A stretch of 5,310 bases of DNA from assembly GCA_902474645.1 (NCBI GenBank), contig CABRWN010000146.1, forward strand, positions 1 to 5,310, read 5' to 3'. This DNA is from an uncultured Collinsella sp. (GTDB taxonomy: Bacteria > Actinomycetota > Coriobacteriia > Coriobacteriales > Coriobacteriaceae). The notes below the pieces were generated by a model, which saw only the letters and a list, made by a program, of their open reading frames with translations, was not told where the DNA came from and searched no databases. Both the position numbers and the translations under genes were made by a program. Positions 1 to 5,310 of this stretch are shown in pieces (position 1 is the stretch's first letter; every line of letters starts with the position of its first letter).

Positions 1-17
1 CACATTAAGTGCTCTCC
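1..17. other. Right half of an intergenic hairpin cut by the window start
   Basis: The window opens with CAC-ATTAA-GTG followed by CTCTCC. The three-base stem around the ATTAA loop is visible; the remaining left arm (expected GGAGAG) would lie before base 1. The same ATTAA loop, flanked by CAC and GTG, is read on the minus strand in the complete hairpin at 5281-5303, and in both places a 21-bp motif follows within a few bases. It is probably a transcription terminator or the outer hairpin of a repeated element. There is no T-run after it, so terminator function is doubtful. Confidence 0.35.
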
Positions 18-21
18 GGCT

Positions 22-87
22 CGTGCGGAACTCGCGATGAACCTTACATTCCGCGCCGCCCGGGCAGACGCCTCGATGTTGAGGCGT
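22..87 (+). repeat. Left copy of an inverted terminal element (21-bp motif plus GC-rich hairpin)
   Basis: Bases 22-42 (starting CGTGCGGAAC, ending GCGATGAAC) recur exactly, in inverted orientation, at 5256-5276. Similarity continues inward: both copies have a CGCCG(C/T)CCGGG block followed by GACGCCTC. In this copy ACGCCTC (68-74) and GAGGCGT (81-87) form a 7-bp stem with a 6-base loop, and the other copy has a shorter stem at the corresponding place. The two copies differ by small indels and do not keep one reading frame, so this looks like a structured DNA or RNA element rather than a coding remnant. Its function is unknown. An intergenic repeat, a recombination end or a small structured RNA are all possible. 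Confidence 0.6.
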
Positions 88-123
88 GGCTTGTCACGGG
101 AACACCTGAAACATATGAAAGTC

Positions 124-150
124 GAAGGCCACGTAATGTGGCCTTCTTTG
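124..150 (+). terminator. Rho-independent terminator-like hairpin
   Basis: GAAGGCCAC (124-132) and GTGGCCTTC (138-146) form a perfect 9-bp stem around a 5-base loop GTAAT, followed by TTTG. The U-tract is short, but the tail is better on the plus strand than on the minus strand. The stem is identical to that of the hairpin at 5281-5303. It would end transcripts coming from the left, possibly one that includes the structured element at 22-87, and keep them out of the repeat array. Confidence 0.55.
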
Positions 151-154
151 TATC

Positions 155-509
155 CGGAAAGCGTGTCCCAAAATCTACCTTCGGAGTGGGATACGATTTC
201 CGCTTGGGACCCGATTGGGAAAGTGTGTCCCACTATTCAGCTGGATTCCGGGATGTATTTTCCGGTTGAGGCTCGTTGGGAAAGTGCGTCCCACTTTGGG
301 GGCTGATTCTGGGACGTGGTTTCCGGTTGGCTCTCATTGGGAATGTTCATCCCATTTCTCGGCCTAATTATGGGACGCAGTTTCCCGTTGAGGACCCTTT
401 GGGAAAGTGCGTCCCGGTCTGGGCGCTCAAACTGGGATGGATTTTCCGGATGAGGGCTTGACGGAAAATGTGTCCCGTTCCGGGCGCTAATTGTGGGATG
501 CAGTTTCCG
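155..509. repeat. Left array: six palindromic repeat units, period 61-62 bp
   Basis: Units begin at 155, 217, 278, 339, 401 and 462. Each has a 16-base left arm close to GGGAAAGTGCGTCCCA, a spacer of about 16 bases resembling CTTTGGGCGCTAATTC, and a right arm close to TGGGACGCAGTTTCCG, then a linker resembling GTTGAGGCTCATT. The two arms are approximate reverse complements, so each unit can form a hairpin or cruciform. The outer GGAAA and inner TCCC of the arms are best kept and the middle 3-4 bases vary. A possible seventh unit start (CTCAACAGAAAAC, 524-536) runs into the terminator of the surface-protein gene. Short open frames through the array only reflect the repeat; the mixed 61/62-bp period breaks any common frame. 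No gene is seen in this stretch. Confidence 0.9.
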
Positions 510-532
510 CTTGCGGAGTCTCCACTCAACAG

Positions 533-571
533 AAAACCCGGGTGGCCTGTTTTTTGGCTACCCGGGTTTTT
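533..571 (-). terminator. Terminator of the surface-protein gene, possibly bidirectional
   Basis: AAAACCCGGGT (533-543) pairs with ACCCGGGTTTT (560-570), an 11-bp stem extended by GCC/GGC pairs after one mismatch, with a loop of about eight bases. Read on the minus strand it lies 27 bases after the stop codon at 598-600 and ends in TTTTCTG. Read on the plus strand it ends in TTTTTGGG, so it could also stop transcription arriving from the left array. The A/T-flanked GC stem is typical of a Rho-independent terminator. Confidence 0.85.
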
Positions 572-597
572 GGGTTGTCGATATGTTCGACTGGCTA

Positions 598-3500
598 CTA
601 GTGGGTCTTGCGGCGCTTGATCAGCATGATGAGGGCTATCACTACGAGCGTTGCTCCCGCTGCTGCTGCGGTGGCGACTAGGGCGAATGTTTGGTCGCCG
701 GTGTTTGCGAGGTTCTTCGCTGTGGTCGTAGTCTTGACCTTGGTGTCGGTCTTAGCTCCGTTGTCGGACTTGGGCTTGTCCGGGTTCGTCGGGGTCTCAG
801 GAGTCTCGGGGTCCTTTGAGCCTTCGGAATCGGTTGGGCCGGCGGTGTTTACCAGCGTATGGTCCAGGAACTTCTTGGCGCCCGCACTTGCCTGTGAGAA
901 CAGGCGGCGCGTGCGGATCGGGGTGGCGATCACCGTTGTGGGCGCCGTCTCCTCGGCCTCGATATTCACGAGCGTCGTGCCCACGTCGTTGTATCCCACG
1001 TGGCAGTAATACTGCGCACCGTCATCGTCTGCGGTCAGGTCAATCTCGAGCTTTGAGGCCGTTCCAGCCGCGAGGTTGCCATCGGCACCCACGAGCTTAA
1101 ACTCTGTCTCGCCGCGGCCCTTGCGGTACCACATATAGGTCGGTGCCAGCCCTGTTTCGCTATCGTCGGCACCGAGTTGCTTCACATGGCCAATCGCCGA
1201 GAGCGTCAGGTGGCTTCCCGCCGTGCGCTCAACCGAAGAGTCGTATCCAAGATCCGACCCCTCCGCAGCATCCGCCGCAGGTCCGCTCACGGTCATCGTC
1301 ATGCCATCGGGCATGGTCTTGACCGTGATGATTGCCGAGCGAATACCTGTTTCGGTCGTGGATCCATTCTTAACGGCGGCGATGGCGAATCGATACTCCG
1401 TATTGGGCTGCAGCCCATCCCACTTGAGGGAGGTCTGCGTGTTGTCGGCAATCTTCCAGCTATTGACGACCGCATCCGCCGCATTGCTCTGCAGCATGCC
1501 CACGCCGTAGCTAAAGCCACTCTTGTTTGCGAGTACATCGTCCCAGCTAAACGTAACGCTGGTCGAATCGACGGCGTTTGCCGTAAAGCCCGTCACGGCC
1601 GGCGCGTCGGGCATCTCGACGTCCTTAACGTCATAGCCCACGATCCAGAACTGGTCGGTGTCCTTGGTGCCGAGCTTGTCGCCCGAGTCTGCCTCGAACT
1701 TGTCGACATCCACCGCGTTGACGCCCAGACGCCACACAAAACCGTACTTGCCCTGCGCGGCCTCGGGCAGGTTGTCGACGGTGCCGCCGTATTCGGTCGA
1801 TTCACTCGAGGAGTTACCCGTAGTAAAGCCGGCGTTGGCACCAAAGCACAGGCCGCCAAACAACTCGTGCTTTGCGAGCTTCGCGCCCATGACAACGCTG
1901 CCGTTCAGCGTCAAGCCGAGCTCGAGCTCCTGCTCCTTGCCCTCCTCGACTTCGATGGTCTGCTCAATGCTCGCCCCCGACTGCGCGGCGGCGCCGTTAA
2001 ACCCATCGTGCGTGTAGGCGCGCGTTACGCCAGGCTTGCCCAGGCCAAAGGAATCCCCAACGGGAGTCTCGCCGTTGAGCGTCGTTTGATAGGTTCCGGG
2101 TTCTCCCGACCGGTTGGTCAAAAAGTAGCTGAGCGGCGTCATATTGTGCTGTTTGGCAATGCGGTCATAGGCCTCGACATTAACGACCGAGGTCTGCGCG
2201 CCGAGCGACACGGGCGCCGCCATCACGCCCTTGCCACCAGTTTCCTCATTTTCGATCTCATACTCGTAATAGACCATCGGAATCGTGTAGAGCACGGCCT
2301 TGTCACCCTCGCCGGCATGCGACTCATAGCTTACGCTTGCGCTGACCGTGCGCTCGCTCCGGTAGTCATAGCATCCCTCGGCGGCAAAATCGACTGAAGC
2401 ATTCATCGCGACCAGGGGCGGACCGGTCTGCACCTCGACGGCAACGCCCAACTCGGCGCCAATGGTATAGCCCTGGGATGTCCCCGTGCCCTTTTCCTCT
2501 CCGTATGACGTGCCGCCCAACACCAGATAGCCGTATGCCTGCTCCAGATCCTCAACATAGGGCGCATCCTGCAGCACGGCAAGCACGCGCGGGTTGGTAT
2601 AGACCTTGTAGCGGTCCTTGTACGTGATCTTGACGCTGTCGTTGTCGACATCGGGCAGCGCGAGCGAGATAAATGTGCCGTAGGTAGTGCCGCGACGGTT
2701 GCTCTCGCTAATCACCTGCTCCTCGCCGCGGCGCACCTTTCCGTTCTCGTCGAGCGAAAAATGCGAGGCGGTCATCCAATAGTAGTCATCGTTCTTGCGC
2801 AGGTCCTCGTCGCGGTGCTTGCCCACCACGGCGATAAAGCTCTCGTTATAGCGGTCCGAACCCGAGACGCTGCCCGCCTTGACGTCGCTGATCCACACCT
2901 GCTCTATACCCTTGTGGTCATGCTTGTTGCTGCTGTTGTATTGCTGACCGCTCATGCTCATGGTTCCGACCATGGACCCCAAGCCCTGAGCCCCGCTCTG
3001 TGCCGTGTTGCAGGCAAAGTCGCGGAACACATCGCCGCCCACGAGCACCTCGTCGACCGCCAGCTGCTCGGACAGGCCGTCAAGGTTGGCAGTGGCAAGG
3101 GCAATAGGCGCCAAGGTGCACGGATAGCGCTTATCCTGAGCGTTATCCTTCCATGCGCTGTTGGGCACATGCATCAGCCCATAGGAGGCGAGGAGCCCGT
3201 CTCTGTATTCCTTGCAATCGGAAAGCTTGAACTCGCCAGACTCCGAGTCAAAATACGCGTAGCGGTACAGCGCGCCGTACAGCCCCTTGCTGCCGTCAGA
3301 AGCGCCGTAATCAAAAGCGCTGCGTTGCCAGTCATAGCCCGCAAGAATAAGGCCCGTGACGGTTTCACCCGTCTTCTTTCCTTCTTCATCGTAGGCGGCA
3401 AACGTGCCGAACGTCGCATTCGCAGCGACCATGGTCTTGCCGTTCGCGGAGAGGGAGATTGCGCCCGCGTCGCCCAGAGCATCGACATGGACGAGCGCAC

Positions 3501-4674
3501 CCTTGGATGCATCCCACGAAAACAGCTCGCAATGCGTCGACTTATCAATATTCTTCTTGCCGTAGGGTGCCGAGACCACGATGGCGAGGTCATCGCAAAA
3601 ATCGCGATCGAGGTCGCCGGCCGCTAGCGAAACGACAGGAGCTGACTGAAGCTGCGTCCAGGAGTCGTTCCCGCCCTTGTTGTGCGTGGTGTAGTCCGCG
3701 GCGTTACCGGCATCGATCTTGACGACGCTTTGCTTCCAGTTGCCGCCCTCCAAGTCATACATGTCGACTACAGCCTTGCGCACGCCGTTCTCGTCGACAT
3801 AGCAGCCCGCGTAGACAAAAAGCTCGTCGACGCCGTCGCCATCGACATCGCCCGCCTCGACATCAAAGACGGCGTCGTGCTCTTGCAGGTAACCGGCATC
3901 CAGGTACTTAAAACGGCCTTCGTACATCATATTAGTGTTGACCGTCACCGGCAGGTGTGTGTCGAGAGTGCGCGTGCGCCCGTTGCTAAACGAGTAGAGG
4001 ACCAGCTCAACCTTTCCGGCATATGACTTGCCGTCAATCGTCGTGGAGGAACTGTCGCCGTAGGCACGGAGCTCGACAACGCGGCTCTTTTTGCCCGTGC
4101 TGGCGTCGCTGCAGAACTCAACACTCGTGGCGTGAATGCCCGAGAAACCGTTGTTGTCGTTGGCGAGTACTGTTGAGGACTCATTGTTGCTTAGGTACGA
4201 CCAGGTGCCGCCACCGTAGTCGCTATGCTTGTAGAGATCGCTGTTCGTATCGAAGTTGTTGACGTTTTGCCAGAACTTTGCGGCGCCCCACACACTTCCA
4301 TAGCCATCGGTGAGTTTGCTGCTGCCGCCAATGTCACCGCGCTCGACGTTCTCGAGCTTGTCGCGCAGAGTGTAGCGATTGCCATGGCTACCGTTAGCTG
4401 CCATATAGACCTCGCTGCGCGTGGCAAACGTCGTGGGGGTATCAGCGGAATAGGGGCCAACGGTATCGGCCGGAATGTCCTCGCTCGTGCCCAGACCCAG
4501 GGCTTGATAATCCTGCTCGGTCATATCGGTGATTGCGGGCGCGTCTGCCGCCTGGGCAACCTGGGGCGTGGCCGTGAAGCAGGCGACGCTCGTGGCGATC
4601 AACGCAGCAAGCGCCGCCGTCCCAACAAGCGGGATTTTCGACAGCCTACGGATACGGGGGTGTGGAACGTACAT
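598..4674 (-). CDS. LPXTG-type cell-wall-anchored surface protein with FG-GAP, FnIII-like and Ig-like domains
   Basis: The predicted product is 1358 residues. Residues 1-42 are a signal peptide: basic start (RIRR), hydrophobic core and an AQA|ADA cleavage site. Asp-rich FG-GAP/VCBS-type loops lie at 276-284 (DVDGDGVDE), 354-362 (DLDRDFCDD) and 675-679 (DVDND), with a degenerate one near 532 (NLDG); such loops bind calcium in beta-propeller proteins. Residues about 690-1020 are beta-rich and Gly/Ser/Thr-rich, and I cannot name the domain. About 1021-1121 is FnIII-like (SVTFSWDD, NTEYRFAIAAV). About 1122-1240 is Ig-like, with the GAQYYCHV motif around Cys1224. A Pro/Thr/Lys linker leads to LANTG (1322-1326), a hydrophobic helix (1330-1352) and the tail KRRKTH. 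Sortase would cut after Thr and attach the protein to the wall. It is probably an adhesin or ligand-binding protein, but the ligand is not visible. An upstream ATG at 4710 is in frame; I chose 4674 because GAGG sits 6 bases before it, while the 4710 ATG has no ribosome binding site and lies inside an upstream repeat. The gene stands alone, with no sortase or partner gene in the window. Confidence 0.93.
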   Translation of the reverse strand: MYVPHPRIRRLSKIPLVGTAALAALIATSVACFTATPQVAQAADAPAITDMTEQDYQALGLGTSEDIPADTVGPYSADTPTTFATRSEVYMAANGSHGNRYTLRDKLENVERGDIGGSSKLTDGYGSVWGAAKFWQNVNNFDTNSDLYKHSDYGGGTWSYLSNNESSTVLANDNNGFSGIHATSVEFCSDASTGKKSRVVELRAYGDSSSTTIDGKSYAGKVELVLYSFSNGRTRTLDTHLPVTVNTNMMYEGRFKYLDAGYLQEHDAVFDVEAGDVDGDGVDELFVYAGCYVDENGVRKAVVDMYDLEGGNWKQSVVKIDAGNAADYTTHNKGGNDSWTQLQSAPVVSLAAGDLDRDFCDDLAIVVSAPYGKKNIDKSTHCELFSWDASKGALVHVDALGDAGAISLSANGKTMVAANATFGTFAAYDEEGKKTGETVTGLILAGYDWQRSAFDYGASDGSKGLYGALYRYAYFDSESGEFKLSDCKEYRDGLLASYGLMHVPNSAWKDNAQDKRYPCTLAPIALATANLDGLSEQLAVDEVLVGGDVFRDFACNTAQSGAQGLGSMVGTMSMSGQQYNSSNKHDHKGIEQVWISDVKAGSVSGSDRYNESFIAVVGKHRDEDLRKNDDYYWMTASHFSLDENGKVRRGEEQVISESNRRGTTYGTFISLALPDVDNDSVKITYKDRYKVYTNPRVLAVLQDAPYVEDLEQAYGYLVLGGTSYGEEKGTGTSQGYTIGAELGVAVEVQTGPPLVAMNASVDFAAEGCYDYRSERTVSASVSYESHAGEGDKAVLYTIPMVYYEYEIENEETGGKGVMAAPVSLGAQTSVVNVEAYDRIAKQHNMTPLSYFLTNRSGEPGTYQTTLNGETPVGDSFGLGKPGVTRAYTHDGFNGAAAQSGASIEQTIEVEEGKEQELELGLTLNGSVVMGAKLAKHELFGGLCFGANAGFTTGNSSSESTEYGGTVDNLPEAAQGKYGFVWRLGVNAVDVDKFEADSGDKLGTKDTDQFWIVGYDVKDVEMPDAPAVTGFTANAVDSTSVTFSWDDVLANKSGFSYGVGMLQSNAADAVVNSWKIADNTQTSLKWDGLQPNTEYRFAIAAVKNGSTTETGIRSAIITVKTMPDGMTMTVSGPAADAAEGSDLGYDSSVERTAGSHLTLSAIGHVKQLGADDSETGLAPTYMWYRKGRGETEFKLVGADGNLAAGTASKLEIDLTADDDGAQYYCHVGYNDVGTTLVNIEAEETAPTTVIATPIRTRRLFSQASAGAKKFLDHTLVNTAGPTDSEGSKDPETPETPTNPDKPKSDNGAKTDTKVKTTTTAKNLANTGDQTFALVATAAAAGATLVVIALIMLIKRRKTH

Positions 4675-4680
4675 GAGGGA

Positions 4681-4686
4681 CCTCGC
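4681..4686 (-). promoter_or_regulatory. Ribosome binding site that selects the start at 4674
   Basis: On the minus strand GCGAGG is followed by six bases (TCCCTC) and then ATG. This is well placed for a Shine-Dalgarno site. The in-frame ATG 36 bases upstream has only an A/T-rich stretch before it. Using 4674 also gives a signal peptide of ordinary length with a short basic N-terminus. Confidence 0.7.
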
Positions 4687-4705
4687 TTTACTCGAGTGGA
4701 GTGGA

Positions 4706-4779
4706 CTCATTTTTGCAAATGATACGTCCGATGCCCGATATCACGTGTCTCATTTTCGCCAACGGCGTGTCTCATTTTT
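4706..4779 (-). promoter_or_regulatory. Upstream region with phased AAAATGAG direct repeats and a possible promoter
   Basis: On the minus strand AAAATGAGACACG occurs exactly at 4778-4766 and again at 4756-4744, 22 bp apart. A partial third copy, AAAATGAG, lies at 4713-4706, another 43 bp on. The spacings are close to two and four helical turns, as expected for a protein bound to one face of the DNA. A possible -10 element, TATCAT, lies at 4724-4719; the bases where a -35 would sit (CACGTG, 4747-4742) are a poor match and touch the middle repeat, so an activator-dependent promoter is plausible. The promoter position is a weak inference; the repeats themselves are directly visible. Confidence 0.5.
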
Positions 4780-4796
4780 GAGAATCCGAGATGCCG

Positions 4797-5170
4797 CGGA
4801 AATCTTATCCCAGCTCAAAGGCCATTTCTGGGATGTATTTTCCGTCGAGTGCCTCATCGGGAAACTGCATCCCATTTCAAGCGTCGATTCTGGGACGCAC
4901 TTTCCCCTTAGACCCTCAACCGGAAACCGCATCCCACTTTGAGCGCAAATTCCGGGATGCACTTTCCGCTTGAGCCTCATTGGGAAACGGCGTCCCACTT
5001 TGAGGGCCAATTTCCCGTTGGAGCGCCTTTGGGAAAGTGTGTCCCACTTCGACCGCCCAGAGTGGGATGCACTTTCCGCAAAGCACCTCAACAGGAAACT
5101 ACGTCCCATTCCAAAGGCAAATTCCGGGACGCATTTTTCGAAAGCCTGCCCATCCGGAAAGCCCGTCCCA
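4797..5170. repeat. Right array: seven units of the same palindromic repeat
   Basis: Units begin at 4797, 4859, 4921, 4982, 5031, 5093 and 5155, and match the left array in arms, spacer and linker. A good example is 4859-4906, with arms GGGAAACTGCATCCCA and TGGGACGCACTTTCCC. The fourth unit (4982) has lost about 12-13 bases, including most of its right arm, which shortens its period to 49. The seventh has only a left arm (5155-5170). The asymmetric spacer (CTTTGAGCGC...ATTC) shows that this array runs in the same direction as the left one. A diverged unit may precede it: GTCTCA and CGAGATGC at 4769-4793 resemble GTCCCA and CGGGATGC. No gene is seen here. Confidence 0.9.
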
Positions 5171-5209
5171 CTTTGGACGCATCCGGGCACGGAACCATCG
5201 ACCTATCAG

Positions 5210-5276
5210 GCCTCCCATCAATAAAGAGGCGTCCTCCCGGACGGCGGGGCACGAAGTTCATCGCGAGTTCCGCACG
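5210..5276 (-). repeat. Right copy of the inverted terminal element
   Basis: Read on the minus strand, 5276-5256 is identical over 21 bases to 22-42, and the following CGCCGTCCGGG and GACGCCTC blocks align with the left copy. Local hairpins are present: CGTCC/GGACG (5230-5243, 4-base loop) and GCCTC/GAGGC (5210-5230, 11-base loop); they share base 5230, so they are alternatives or pack closely. The reading frame is not conserved between copies. The stretch between the array and this element (5171-5209) shows nothing recognisable. Confidence 0.6.
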
Positions 5277-5280
5277 CAAA

Positions 5281-5303
5281 GAAGGCCACTTAATGTGGCC
5301 TTC
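5281..5303 (-). terminator. Terminator-like hairpin beside the right terminal element
   Basis: GAAGGCCAC (5281-5289) and GTGGCCTTC (5295-5303) form a 9-bp stem with a 5-base loop. Read on the minus strand the loop is ATTAA and the stem is followed by TTTG, so it would stop transcripts entering from the right before they reach the element and array. The plus-strand tail (GTCTT) is weaker. Stem and tail match the hairpin at 124-150. It may be a terminator or a fixed part of the terminal repeat. Confidence 0.5.
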
Positions 5304-5310
5304 GTCTTGC

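Noticed and set aside
9..269. Remnant protein gene at the left end (similar peptides RAELAMN at both ends)
   Set aside because: The shared peptide comes from the exact 21-bp motif; beyond it the copies differ by indels that change the frame, so DNA or RNA structure rather than protein is conserved.
276..461. Small open frames through the left array
   Set aside because: The peptides only repeat the GKCVP/FRL pattern of the DNA repeat. The mixed 61/62-bp period shifts frame from unit to unit, and there is no ribosome binding site.
155..509. CRISPR array
   Set aside because: The whole 61-62 bp unit, including spacer and linker, is conserved in outline; there are no unique spacers between identical repeats, and no cas genes are present.
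1177..2397. A 406-codon open frame on the plus strand
   Set aside because: It lies wholly antisense to the surface-protein gene, has Arg/His/Ala-rich composition typical of an opposite-strand shadow in high-GC DNA, and shows no domain.
2761..3627. A 288-codon open frame on the plus strand
   Set aside because: It is also antisense to the large gene. The coding evidence (signal peptide, calcium loops, sorting signal) all belongs to the minus-strand frame.
4570..4590. Lipoprotein lipobox at Cys32 (SVAC) in the signal peptide
   Set aside because: The -3 residue is Ser rather than Leu/Val/Ile, and a clear AQA site ten residues on plus the LANTG anchor point to ordinary signal peptidase I cleavage with sortase attachment.
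4750..5190. A 146-codon minus-strand open frame through the right array
   Set aside because: It is a translation of the palindromic repeats, without homology-like features. Its similarity between units reflects the DNA repeat.

Overview
The window holds one large gene, read on the minus strand (4674 to 598), and almost nothing else that codes. Its product is a secreted, cell-wall-anchored surface protein of about 1358 residues. It has an N-terminal signal peptide, FG-GAP/VCBS-like calcium-binding loops, a long beta-rich middle, a fibronectin type III-like domain, an Ig-like domain, a Pro/Thr linker and a C-terminal LANTG sorting signal followed by a membrane helix and a basic tail. The high GC, the LAxTG-type sorting motif and the style of the protein suggest a gut Actinobacterium of the Coriobacteriia, most likely Collinsella or a relative. 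That assignment is an inference; there is no rRNA or marker gene here.

Layout from left to right: half of a hairpin cut by the window edge (1-17); a structured element starting with a 21-bp motif (22-87); a terminator-like hairpin (124-150); an array of six palindromic units with a 61-62 bp period (155-509); the terminator of the surface-protein gene (533-571); the gene (598-4674, minus); its ribosome binding site and an upstream region with phased direct repeats (4681-4779); a second array of seven units of the same palindromic repeat (4797-5170); an inverted copy of the left structured element (5210-5276); and another hairpin (5281-5303).

The most striking aspect is the near-symmetric packaging. 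A single surface-protein gene with its own promoter region and terminator sits between two arrays of the same palindromic repeat, and the whole is bracketed by a perfect 21-bp inverted repeat next to hairpins. The two arrays run in the same direction, while the outer 21-bp motifs are inverted. The gene therefore looks like a module placed inside a repeat array, in a setting that could support deletion, amplification, exchange or inversion. Whether this is a real mobile or variable cassette, or simply intergenic repeats common in this genome, cannot be decided from the window alone.
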